A DNA stretch of 19,092 nt from DATARN01 sp036264135 (lineage in GTDB: Bacteria; Actinomycetota; Acidimicrobiia; Acidimicrobiales; Palsa-688), in assembly GCA_036264135.1 (NCBI GenBank), contig DATARN010000145.1, forward strand, positions 1-19,092, given 5' to 3'. Below, piece by piece: positions 1 through 7,433 of this stretch. The notes beneath the pieces are model-generated. The model saw only the letters and a list, made by a program, of their open reading frames with translations, was not told where the DNA came from and did no database searches. A program made the position numbers and the translations under genes. Position 1 is the stretch's first letter, and the number at the start of each line of letters is the position of its first letter.

Positions 1-1118
1 GAGGTGAGGGCGTTGACGGTCGCCTCGACCTCCTGGTCGTAGAAGTCGGCGATCTTCTCCAGCAGGGTGTCGAGGGCGCCGCTCTCCTCGCCGACGGCCA
101 TCATCTGGGTGACCATGGGCGGGAACACGGCGTGGTTCTCGAGCGGCTTGGCGATGGGCTCGCCGATCTTGACGCCGGACTGGACGTCGGCCAGGCCCCG
201 GGACACGACGGTGTTGCCGGCAGTGTCCTTGGTGATCTCCAGCGCCTCGAGGATGGGGACCCCGGAGCGCAGCAGCACGCCAAAGGTGCGGGCGAAGCGG
301 GCCATCGCCGTCTTGTGGACCAGCTTTCCGAACACCGGGATCTTCAGCTTGAAGACGTCCCACTTCGAGCGCCCGTCGTCGGTGGCGATCCAGCGCTTGA
401 AGCCGTAGGCGGCGGCCACGACGGCGACCACGACGAGGGGAAATAGGCGCACGAACAGGTTCGAGGCGGTGATCAGGAACCGCGTCATGAGGGGCAGGGT
501 GCCGTTGAGGCTCTTGTAGAACCCCTTGAACAGCGGGACGATGAACACCAGCATGGCGGTGAGGATGAGGACCACGATCGCCAGCACGACGACCGGGTAG
601 GTCATGGCCGAGCGGATCTTCCGCCGCAGCTCGACCTGCTTCTCGATGGTGGCCGCCAGCTGCAGGAGGACCTGATCGAGCACGCCGCCCGACTCGCCGG
701 AGCGCACCATGGCGACGAACAGCTTGTTGAACACCTTGGGGTGGTGGGCGAAGGCCTGGGACAACGACGACCCGCTCTCCACGTCCTGGCGTACCTGGTT
801 GATGACGTTCGCCAGGGGCTTGCTCTCGGTCTGAGCCGCCAGAATCTGGAGGCTGCGCAGGAGCGTCAGGCCGGCTTCGATCATGGTGGCGAACTGCCGG
901 GAGAAAATAGAGATCTCCTGGAGCTTGACCCGGTTGCCGAACCCGGGAATATGGATCTCCCGGGACACGCCGGTCGTCTGCTTCTGGTCGATGGCGATGG
1001 GCACGTAGCCCATCTGGCGCAGCTTGTTGGCGACCAGCGCCGTGCTCTCGGCGTCGAGCGATCCCTCGATCACCCGCCCGGCGTGGTCCTTGACCTTGTA
1101 GGCGTAGGTGTTGGCCAT
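1..1118 (-). CDS. pilC: Type IV pilus inner-membrane platform protein PilC (GspF family), 3' end cut by window edge
   Basis: PilC is the cytoplasmic-membrane platform on which the PilB and PilT ATPases act during pilus assembly and retraction. About 372 residues are visible; family members are usually about 400, so roughly 30 C-terminal residues lie outside the window. Two GspF domains are seen: the first around residues 70-195, opening with FSRQFATMIEAGLTLLRSL, the second from about 272, opening with FARTFGVLLRSGVPILEAL. Hydrophobic segments lie near 173-196 and 218-240. The ATG start at 1118 is preceded by GAGGGG at a 7-base spacing and lies 13 bases after the pilT stop. Gene order pilB-pilT-pilC is the usual pilus motor arrangement. 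The identification is secure; only the missing C-terminus is unseen. Confidence 0.93.
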   Translation of the reverse strand, partial: MANTYAYKVKDHAGRVIEGSLDAESTALVANKLRQMGYVPIAIDQKQTTGVSREIHIPGFGNRVKLQEISIFSRQFATMIEAGLTLLRSLQILAAQTESKPLANVINQVRQDVESGSSLSQAFAHHPKVFNKLFVAMVRSGESGGVLDQVLLQLAATIEKQVELRRKIRSAMTYPVVVLAIVVLILTAMLVFIVPLFKGFYKSLNGTLPLMTRFLITASNLFVRLFPLVVVAVVAAAYGFKRWIATDDGRSKWDVFKLKIPVFGKLVHKTAMARFARTFGVLLRSGVPILEALEITKDTAGNTVVSRGLADVQSGVKIGEPIAKPLENHAVFPPMVTQMMAVGEESGALDTLLEKIADFYDQEVEATVNALT

Positions 1119-1131
1119 GTCCGATCCCCTC

Positions 1132-2667
1132 CTAGCCCGCAGCCAGCCGGCGCAGGTCGTCTTCGTTGGCGGCCCGCTCGATGGCGGCGGCCATGGAAAC
1201 CTTGCCCGCACGTACCAGGCCGGCCAGGGACTGGTCCATGGTGAGCATGCCGTGCTGGGCTCCCGCCTGCATGGCGCTGTAGATCTGGTGGGTCTTGCCC
1301 TCCCGGATCAGGTTGCGCACCCCGGGCGTGGCGACCAGGACCTCGCAAGCCACCGCCCGGCCCCGGCTGCCGCTCTTGGCCAGCAGCTGCTGGCACACCA
1401 CCCCCTGGATGGCCGACGCCAGCTGGACCCGGATCTGCTGTTGCTGGTGGGGCGGGAACACGTCGATGATGCGGTCGATCGACTGCGGCGCGTCCTGGGT
1501 GTGCAGGGTGGCGAACACCAGGTGGCCGGTCTCGGCGGCGGTCAGGGCGGTGCCGATGGTTTCCAGGTCCCGCATTTCACCGACCAGGATGACGTCGGGG
1601 TCCTGGCGCAGGACGTGCTTCAGCGCCTGGGCGAACGACTGGGTGTCCTCCCCCACTTCCCGCTGGTTGACGACGGCCCGCTTGTGGTGGTGCAGGAACT
1701 CGATCGGGTCCTCGACGGTCATGATGTGCAGCGACCGGCGGGTGTTGATGATGTCGACCAGCGACGCCAGGGTCGTCGATTTGCCCGAGCCGGTCGGCCC
1801 GGTGACGAGGACCAGGCCGCGTGGCAGGTCGGCGAACTGAACGACCGACGCCGGGAGCCCAAGCGACTCGAAGGGGACGACCTCGTTGGGGATCACCCGC
1901 ATGACCGACCCGACGGAGTCGCGCTGCAGGAAGACGTTGACGCGGAAACGACCGAGACCAGGGATGGAATGCGACGTGTCGAGCTCGAGGTCGGCTTCGA
2001 AGCGCTCCCGCTGGCGTTGGGTCAAAATGGCGAACACCATGCGCCGCACCTCGGAGCCGTTCAGCGGCTCGTAGCCGTCGAGGGGGCAGAGGGCGCCGTC
2101 GATCCGGGCGCAGGGGGGCAGGCCGACGGTGAGGTGAAGGTCCGAGCCTCGCAGCTCGACCACCTGGGCCAGGAGGGTGTTGACGTGCAGTTCCTCGCGC
2201 CGCGGCTCGTCGACCGAGCGCGACGGGGTGGACCGCTCGGGGTACATGGCGGCGAGCACGGCCTTCAGGTCGCCGCGCACCGCCAACACCGGCTCGATGG
2301 CACAGCCGGTGGCCTCGGCCAACTCGCCGACCGAGGCCTCGTCGGTCGGGTCGTCCATGGCCACGACGAGGCGGTCGTGGTCGAACATGACGGCGACGGC
2401 GCACAGCCGCTTGGCGACCGACTCGGGCAGCAGGCCGTCGACGTTCGGGCTGATCCCTTCCTGGTCGAAGTCCCAGAAGCCCAGCCCGATCTGGTCGGCG
2501 ACCGCCGCCACCAGGTCCCGCTCCGAGACCAACCCCTCGCCCGCCAGGATCTTGGCCAGCGGTACGCCGCTCTCCTCCTCATGGCGGAGGGCGACCTCGA
2601 GGGAATCTCGGGACAGGACTTTGCGAGCGACCAGGAATTCCCCGACACGACGCGACGCGCTTTGCAT
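1132..2667 (-). CDS. pilT: PilT-type pilus retraction ATPase with an N-terminal MshEN-like domain
   Basis: A hexameric AAA-like ATPase expected to power pilus retraction at the inner membrane. The protein is 511 residues, against about 350 for classical PilT. Residues ~1-145 form a PilB-like N-terminal (MshEN/GSPII_E_N) domain. The PilT core follows: an Asp box region near 174 (GSDLHLTVG), Walker A GPTGSGKST at 290-298, Walker B region DPDVILVGE at 356-364, a His box HLVFATLHT near 382, and the PilT-type GVRNLIREGK motif near 450. It lacks the tetracysteine zinc motif of PilB, and this together with the GVRNLIRE motif assigns it to PilT rather than PilB. The ATG at 2667 is chosen because an AGGA lies 6-7 bases upstream and because homology begins there; the frame stays open upstream into pilB, but that part is a shadow. 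The gap to pilB is 80 bases. Retraction as the direction of action is inferred from family. Confidence 0.92.
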   Translation of the reverse strand: MQSASRRVGEFLVARKVLSRDSLEVALRHEEESGVPLAKILAGEGLVSERDLVAAVADQIGLGFWDFDQEGISPNVDGLLPESVAKRLCAVAVMFDHDRLVVAMDDPTDEASVGELAEATGCAIEPVLAVRGDLKAVLAAMYPERSTPSRSVDEPRREELHVNTLLAQVVELRGSDLHLTVGLPPCARIDGALCPLDGYEPLNGSEVRRMVFAILTQRQRERFEADLELDTSHSIPGLGRFRVNVFLQRDSVGSVMRVIPNEVVPFESLGLPASVVQFADLPRGLVLVTGPTGSGKSTTLASLVDIINTRRSLHIMTVEDPIEFLHHHKRAVVNQREVGEDTQSFAQALKHVLRQDPDVILVGEMRDLETIGTALTAAETGHLVFATLHTQDAPQSIDRIIDVFPPHQQQQIRVQLASAIQGVVCQQLLAKSGSRGRAVACEVLVATPGVRNLIREGKTHQIYSAMQAGAQHGMLTMDQSLAGLVRAGKVSMAAAIERAANEDDLRRLAAG

Positions 2668-2709
2668 GTTCGTTCCTATCGACGGGGTTCTAGCGAGGCT
2701 GAAGGAGGG

Positions 2710-2739
2710 AAAAGGGGGCCGGGGCGGCACCACGCCCCG
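2710..2739 (-). terminator. Hairpin with weak T-tract between pilB and pilT
   Basis: On the minus strand, nine bases after the pilB stop, a perfect 7-bp stem CGGGGCG/CGCCCCG (2733-2739 with 2720-2726) encloses a 6-base loop. After the stem come G, CCCCC and TTTT (2713-2710). The T-tract is short and displaced, so this is at best a partial terminator or attenuator that could lower pilT and pilC expression relative to pilB. The stem is read directly from the sequence; the function is inferred. Confidence 0.35.
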
Positions 2740-2747
2740 CGACACGA

Positions 2748-4496
2748 TCAGGCGATGACACGGAGGACCTCTTCGATGGACGTCATCCCCGATCGAACTG
2801 TCCGCAGGCCGGACTGGCGGAGGGTGAGCATCCCCTCGGAGATGGCCAGCTTCTTGATGTCGTCGGTGTGGCCCCGCTCGACGATAAGCCGCTCGACGTC
2901 CTCGGTGACGGTGAGGACTTCGTGGATGGCGAAGCGCCCGTAGTAACCGGTGCGGCTGCACTTGCTGCAACCCACCGGGCGGTACACCGTTGGAATCTCG
3001 CCCCCCTCCGCCTCGATGTCCCAGCCCACCGTGCTGAGCTCGAGCCGCGACGGCTGGTAGCGCTCCTTGCACTTGTCGCACAGGCGGCGCGCCAGGCGCT
3101 GGGCCACGATGCAGTCGAGGGCGCTGCCGACCAGGAACGGCTCGACGCCCATCTCGATGAGTCGGGTCGGCGTGCTGGCGGCGTCGTTGGTGTGCAGGGT
3201 CGTGAGCACCAGGTGGCCGGTAAGGGCGGCCTGGATGGCGATGTTGGCAGTCTCCCGGTCCCGGATCTCGCCCACCAGCACGATGTCGGGGTCGGAGCGC
3301 AGGATGGAGCGCAGGGCGGCGGCGAACGTCAGGCCGGCCTTGACGTTGACCTGCACCTGGTTGATGTTCGGCACCCGGTATTCCACCGGGTCCTCCACGG
3401 TGATCACGTTCTTGGACTCGTCGTTGACGATGTTCAACGTGGCGTACAGGGTGGTGGACTTCCCCGACCCCGTCGGACCGGTGACCAGGATCGTCCCGTA
3501 GGGCTTCTGGTAGCTCTGCTCGTAGCGCCGCATGTTCTCGGGCAGGAAGCCGAGATCGGTCAGCTGTAGCAGGGCGTTCGACTTGTCCAGGATCCGCATG
3601 ACGACCTTCTCCCCGTGCACGGTGGGCAGGGTGGCGACGCGCAGGTCGATCATCTTTCCGGACACGGTGGCCGTGACCCGGCCGTCCTGGGGGACGCGGC
3701 GCTCGGCGATGTTGATGTCCGCCATGATTTTCAGCCGGCTGATAATGCCGTTCTGGATGTTCTTGGGGGCTCGCATCTCCTCGTGCAGGACACCGTCGAT
3801 GCGGTAACGGATGCGAACGTCGTGCTCCGTCGGCTCGATGTGGATATCCGACGCCCGGTCGGCGACCGCCTGGGTGATGACGACATTGACCAGCTTGACG
3901 ATGGGTGCGTCCTCGACCACCTCGCGGATGTTGGACAGGTCCTCGTCGGACTCGGCGTCCTTGGCCGCCTCGGCGGTGATGTTCTCGGCGTCGTTGTCGA
4001 GGCGGTGGTACTTGTCCAGCGCCCCCTGGATGCCGGCCCGGGTGGCCACCACCGCCCGGACGTCGCGGCCGGTGAGGTGGCGGATGTCGTCGATGGCATA
4101 GACGTTGGAGGGGTCGGCCATGGCCACCACCAGCCGGTCGGCGTCGTAGCCGATGGGAATGGCCAGATAGCGACGGGCCAGGGTGTCGGGTACGAGCGCG
4201 ACCGCGGTCTTGTCCACCGGGTAGTCACTGAGGTCGACGAAGGACAGTCCCAGCTGGCTGGCCAGGGTCGAGACCAGGTCGGTCTCTTTGACGACCGCGG
4301 CGTCGATCAGCAGCCTTCCGAGCGTCTGGCCGGTACGGGCCTGCTCTTCCAGAGCGAAGGCGAGCGCCGCCTCGGTCAGGAGGCCCCGCTGGACGAGCAG
4401 CTGGCCGAGTTGCTCCTGCTCGGAGGTCTTGTTCTGCCCCTGCGCCTGGCTGTCGGTGGCACCGAGGTTCCGCACCTGCTTGAGCAGGGGGTTCAC
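2748..4496 (-). CDS. pilB: Type IV pilus extension ATPase PilB (GspE family)
   Basis: ATPase that drives pilin polymerisation at the inner membrane. The 582-residue length is normal. An MshEN-type N-terminal domain (about 28-165) has two copies of the LG-x2-L-x3-(G/A)-x6-L-x3-L-x2-Q pattern, at 30-52 and 59-81, the pattern that binds cyclic di-GMP in Vibrio MshE. The ATPase core has Walker A GPTGSGKST at 340-348, Walker B region DPDIVLVGE at 402-410, a His box HLVLTTLHT near 428, and the PilB zinc motif CxxC (473/476) and CxxC (510/513). The start is GTG at 4496, inside a GTGA overlap with the upstream PATAN gene's stop. There is no Shine-Dalgarno sequence before it, so translation probably depends on coupling. 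The first motif carries Q instead of the usual R and the second carries A for the middle G, so c-di-GMP binding is plausible but unproven. Confidence 0.95.
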   Translation of the reverse strand: MNPLLKQVRNLGATDSQAQGQNKTSEQEQLGQLLVQRGLLTEAALAFALEEQARTGQTLGRLLIDAAVVKETDLVSTLASQLGLSFVDLSDYPVDKTAVALVPDTLARRYLAIPIGYDADRLVVAMADPSNVYAIDDIRHLTGRDVRAVVATRAGIQGALDKYHRLDNDAENITAEAAKDAESDEDLSNIREVVEDAPIVKLVNVVITQAVADRASDIHIEPTEHDVRIRYRIDGVLHEEMRAPKNIQNGIISRLKIMADINIAERRVPQDGRVTATVSGKMIDLRVATLPTVHGEKVVMRILDKSNALLQLTDLGFLPENMRRYEQSYQKPYGTILVTGPTGSGKSTTLYATLNIVNDESKNVITVEDPVEYRVPNINQVQVNVKAGLTFAAALRSILRSDPDIVLVGEIRDRETANIAIQAALTGHLVLTTLHTNDAASTPTRLIEMGVEPFLVGSALDCIVAQRLARRLCDKCKERYQPSRLELSTVGWDIEAEGGEIPTVYRPVGCSKCSRTGYYGRFAIHEVLTVTEDVERLIVERGHTDDIKKLAISEGMLTLRQSGLRTVRSGMTSIEEVLRVIA

Positions 4497-5431
4497 GAGC
4501 GGACCGAGGAAAGGAACTTGAGCAGCAGGCCCCGGTTGATGGCGTCGCCGCCTGCCGGTGCGCCGCCGGCCGCGGCCACCGCCTCCGCCGGCTCCTCGGG
4601 CTCGGCCGGCCGGGCACGGATCACCACGACATCGGGCTCCCGGTCTTCCTCCGGCTCGGCTGGCTGCCAGCTGACCGACTCGTCGGGTCCCGCCACGATG
4701 GCCGGGAAGACCAGCGCCGGTGTCGGCTCGACGGGCCGATCCTCGACGACCGGCTCGGCGACCGGCTCGTCGGGCCGATGCTCCACGACCGGCTCGGCGG
4801 CGGGAGCGTCCGGCTCCGGGGTCGCGACCGCGTCATGGAGGCGGCGACCGATGCGGGGGCCGGTGGTGCGCACCCGAGGCGGCTCGATCACCATCAGACC
4901 GGCCTCCACCAGGCGCCGGATACCCCGGAAGCCGTCGAACTGGCCGCGGTGTAGTTCCTCGAGCACACCCTGGACCGACCCGGCCAGGGCCACGGCCATG
5001 ACCAGCTGCCAATCCTCGGCCGACAGGGTGACCTCGGGCGTCGGCAGCTCGGCGACCAGGTGGACGCGATGCTCGGCCGAGGGCACGACCTGGATGATGT
5101 CCTTCCACTCCGCCAGGCGGGCCTGCGCCTGGCGCAGCACCGGCTCGACATCCAACGCGACCGGGGCCTGGCTGGGATCGGCCGGCTCGGGGGGGTCCAC
5201 GCCGTCGCGAAAGACAAAATTGCCCTCAGTGAGCCGGAGCAGCTCGAACAACGCATCTACGTGGTCGTCGCTCCGGCCGACGTTGGAGGCCACGATCTGG
5301 CCACGTTGCAGCCACAGTCGACCCTCGACGTGACCACTAACCACACGCAGCTCGCCCGACTTGGCGCTGGCCGCCAGCAACGCCATGACGTCGGAAAGAG
5401 CAATCGTCTCGAACGATCCTTGAAGTGACAC
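4493..5431 (-). CDS. PATAN (DUF4388) domain protein with winged-helix-like domain and Pro/Glu-rich tail; probable pilus-motor regulator
   Basis: 312 residues. Residues 1-78 match the DUF4388/PATAN pattern: LQGSFETIALSDVMALLA, then SGELRV, a G-x-L/W-LQRGQIVAS strand pair and a final EGNFVFRDG. Residues ~140-185 look like a winged helix (GVLEELHRGQFDGFRGIRRLVEAGLMVIE). From ~195 the chain is low complexity and rich in P, E, A and V, with a 13-residue repeat (AEPVVEHRP, AEPVVEDRP), and it ends in a short amphipathic segment, NRGLLLKFLSSVRS. No enzyme motif, signal peptide or membrane segment is seen. The GTG at 5431 is chosen because GGAGG sits 7 bases upstream and the domain begins at residue 2; an open extension to 5575 would overlap aroE. 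It is coupled to pilB by a GTGA overlap. PATAN proteins elsewhere are linked to pilus motility, so a PilB-related role is inferred from context. Confidence 0.85.
   Translation of the reverse strand: MSLQGSFETIALSDVMALLAASAKSGELRVVSGHVEGRLWLQRGQIVASNVGRSDDHVDALFELLRLTEGNFVFRDGVDPPEPADPSQAPVALDVEPVLRQAQARLAEWKDIIQVVPSAEHRVHLVAELPTPEVTLSAEDWQLVMAVALAGSVQGVLEELHRGQFDGFRGIRRLVEAGLMVIEPPRVRTTGPRIGRRLHDAVATPEPDAPAAEPVVEHRPDEPVAEPVVEDRPVEPTPALVFPAIVAGPDESVSWQPAEPEEDREPDVVVIRARPAEPEEPAEAVAAAGGAPAGGDAINRGLLLKFLSSVRS
4732..4799. repeat. Two-copy 39-bp-period repeat in the PATAN protein tail
   Basis: Two 29-base copies (4732-4760 and 4771-4799) differ at only two positions and start 39 bases (13 codons) apart. 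They encode the AEPVVE-D/H-RP tail repeats of the DUF4388 protein. The in-frame period indicates duplication within a flexible linker rather than a regulatory element. Confidence 0.7.
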
Positions 5432-5438
5432 GGGGCAA

Positions 5439-5443
5439 CCTCC
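5439..5443 (-). promoter_or_regulatory. Shine-Dalgarno GGAGG deciding the PATAN protein start
   Basis: GGAGG on the minus strand lies 7 bases before GTG at 5431. It is the only good ribosome-binding site near the beginning of the conserved domain and rejects the longer frame reaching back to 5575. Confidence 0.75.
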
Positions 5444-5490
5444 GGCTGTACCTATCGGCACGCCCCGAGAGTTCCTAGAGAGCCCGGTTG

Positions 5491-6306
5491 CTATCGGGGC
5501 GAATGTCCCATTGCCGCCGCCACCGCCGCCGACATGGTGGCCAGCGGCGGGTCCATTCCCGTCCACAACCGGCACTGGGCGGCGGCTTGGTGGAGGAGCA
5601 TCCCAAGGCCGTTGGCCACCTGGGCGCCGACGGCCCGGCCGGCGTCGAGCAGCGGCGTGGTCGCCGGGTGGTAGATCAGGTCGACGATCGTCTGCCCCGC
5701 CCCGAGCCGGTCGGGCGTGACGCCGAGCGGCAGGGCGGGCTCCACCATTCCCACCGACGTGGCGTTGACGATGAGGTCGGCGCCGGCGACCGCGGCCGCC
5801 GACGCGGTCGCGCCGACCGGCCCGGCGAGGGCCGCCGCCGCCTCGGCGGCGTCCGGCCGGCGGGCCACCACAGACACTCGCGCCGCGCCGGCCTGGGCCA
5901 GCGCCAAGACAATGGCACGGGCGGCGCCGCCGGCGCCGAGCACCAGACAGTGACGCCCGGCGGGGTCCCAGCCGAGGTCCCCGCGCAGCGCGGCCAGAAA
6001 GCCTTCCCCGTCGGTGCTGTCGCCCAGCAGTTCGTCGCCGCGGGGAACGACCGTGTTGACGACACCGAGGCGGGCGGCGGTGGGACTGAGCCGGTCCATG
6101 GCCGCCGCCACTGCCGCCTTGTGGGGCATGGTCACCGACAGGCCGGCCAGCGACAGTGCCCGGGCGCCGGCGATGGCCGCCGCCACCTGGCCGGCGGCCA
6201 CCGGCAAGGCCACGTACACCCAGTCGAGGCCGAGGGCGGCGAAAGCGGCATTGTGGAGGACGGGCGACAGCGAGTGGTCGACGGGTTCGCCGATGACCGC
6301 CGCCAC
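5491..6306 (-). CDS. aroE: Shikimate dehydrogenase (NADP+)
   Basis: Reduces 3-dehydroshikimate to shikimate in cytoplasmic aromatic amino acid biosynthesis. At 271 residues it has normal length. Motifs in order: GEPVDHSLSP (6-15, substrate site), SVTMPHK with catalytic Lys63, NTVV (84-87), DSTDGEGF with catalytic Asp99, the dinucleotide loop GAGGAARA (124-131), NATSVGM, DLIYHPATTPLL, and the C-terminal GLGMLLHQAAAQ. The GTG at 6306 is the conservative start but has no Shine-Dalgarno sequence. An in-frame CTG at 6340-6342 forms a CTGA overlap with the mltG stop and has AAGGG 6 bases upstream; it would add 12 residues ahead of the conserved RVAAVIG strand and may be the true start. It follows mltG, as in other actinobacteria. 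Confidence 0.93.
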   Translation of the reverse strand: MAAVIGEPVDHSLSPVLHNAAFAALGLDWVYVALPVAAGQVAAAIAGARALSLAGLSVTMPHKAAVAAAMDRLSPTAARLGVVNTVVPRGDELLGDSTDGEGFLAALRGDLGWDPAGRHCLVLGAGGAARAIVLALAQAGAARVSVVARRPDAAEAAAALAGPVGATASAAAVAGADLIVNATSVGMVEPALPLGVTPDRLGAGQTIVDLIYHPATTPLLDAGRAVGAQVANGLGMLLHQAAAQCRLWTGMDPPLATMSAAVAAAMGHSPR

Positions 6307-6338
6307 CCGCGTGGTGGCGGTGGGGAATGCCGGGACGC

Positions 6339-7433
6339 TCAGATGAGGCCCTTGGCCCGGGCCTGCGCTTCCAGTTTGGCGAAATCCGACGAGGTGGCGG
6401 CGAAGGCGTGCTTGCCGTTGGCGTCGCTCAGCACGTAGTACAGGTAGTTGGTCGTCGGGGGGGCCGCCGCCGCCTGCATCGAGGGCAGGCCGGGGTTGGC
6501 GATCGGCGTGGGGGGCAGGCCCTTGAACTTGTAGGTGTTGTAGGGGTTGTCGGACTTCGTGTCGATCTGGCCGGGATCGGTGGTCCCCTGGCCGTAGAGC
6601 AGGGTGGCGTCGATCTGCAGCAGCATGTTCTTGCGCAGCCGGTTGTAGATCACGCTGGCGATGGGCCCGCGGTCCTCGTCGAGCTTGGCCTCCCGCTCCA
6701 CCATGGACGCCACGATGACGACCTGATAGGGCGTGACGCCGAGCTGGGTGGCGGCGGCGGCGAGGCCCAAGGTGTTGGCGTTCTGGTCGAAGGTGGAGAC
6801 CATCTTCTGCACGATGGCGAGGTCACTGTCGGTGGCCTGCACCTCGTAGGTGGCAGGAAACAGGAGTCCTTCCAGATTGCTCTGGCCGTCGGGCTGGTAC
6901 TGGGACCGGACCTGGCCGCTGTTGGCCGCCGCCAGGAACGACGCCGCGCTGCGGCCCTTCAACGCGCCGACCCGGGCGGCGATCTGGGCCAGGGTGAATC
7001 CTTCGGGAATGGTGAACTTCTGGTAGACGATGGGCGGCCCCTTCTCCAGCGCGGCGAGGACGGCGTCGTAGCTGGAGTTGCGGGGCAGGCTGTACTGCCC
7101 AGGGAGCAGTGGGCCGGCCCCCTTGGCCTTGGTGTAGTACCGGAAGAGGGTGGGCTGGTGAATGACGCCGGCCCGGCCGAGGATCGTCGCGATGGCGGCG
7201 CTCGACGAGTTCCGGGGGATGTCGACGCTGACGGCCGTCCCCGCCTTGCCGGGATTGATCTGGTGCTGGGCCCAGACGACGGTGATGCCGCCGACCACAA
7301 GGGCCAGTACCAGGAGCCCGAGCACGATCGCGACCCATCGCGGCCGGCGCCGGGGGACCCGGAACGACTCCGCACGGTCAAAAGACCCCGTCGCCCGTTC
7401 ATCCTCGTAGGTGTCCCGCAGGGGATAGCTCAT
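6339..7433 (-). CDS. mltG: Endolytic peptidoglycan transglycosylase MltG (YceG-like)
   Basis: Membrane-anchored lytic transglycosylase that cleaves nascent glycan strands and so limits their length. 364 residues: a short, mostly basic cytoplasmic N-terminus, one transmembrane helix at about 33-55, a LysM-like region near 65-155 (PRNSSSAAIATILGRAGVI, TIPEGFTLAQIA), and the YceG catalytic domain with LEGLLFPATYEV (187-198), the VEREAK motif (245-250) that carries the catalytic glutamate, VIYNRLRKNMLLQID (261-275) and the PYNTY...GLPPTPIANPG segment. The ATG at 7433 is chosen over an upstream in-frame codon because AAGGAG lies 9 bases before it and it forms an ATGA overlap with ruvX. Confidence 0.94.
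   Translation of the reverse strand: MSYPLRDTYEDERATGSFDRAESFRVPRRRPRWVAIVLGLLVLALVVGGITVVWAQHQINPGKAGTAVSVDIPRNSSSAAIATILGRAGVIHQPTLFRYYTKAKGAGPLLPGQYSLPRNSSYDAVLAALEKGPPIVYQKFTIPEGFTLAQIAARVGALKGRSAASFLAAANSGQVRSQYQPDGQSNLEGLLFPATYEVQATDSDLAIVQKMVSTFDQNANTLGLAAAATQLGVTPYQVVIVASMVEREAKLDEDRGPIASVIYNRLRKNMLLQIDATLLYGQGTTDPGQIDTKSDNPYNTYKFKGLPPTPIANPGLPSMQAAAAPPTTNYLYYVLSDANGKHAFAATSSDFAKLEAQARAKGLI

Noticed and set aside
1108..2943. 611-codon open frame antisense to pilT
   Set aside because: Compositional shadow of the PilT gene; no recognisable motifs.
3057..3073. TAGCGCT core inside pilB
   Set aside because: It matches only the left half of the operator pattern and lies in coding sequence constrained by PilB codons.
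2668..3081. N-terminal extension of pilT into pilB
   Set aside because: The sequence is a frame shadow of the PilB C-terminus; homology and a ribosome-binding site begin at 2667.
3615..5333. 572-codon plus-strand open frame across pilB and the PATAN gene
   Set aside because: It runs antisense through two well-supported genes and has shadow composition.
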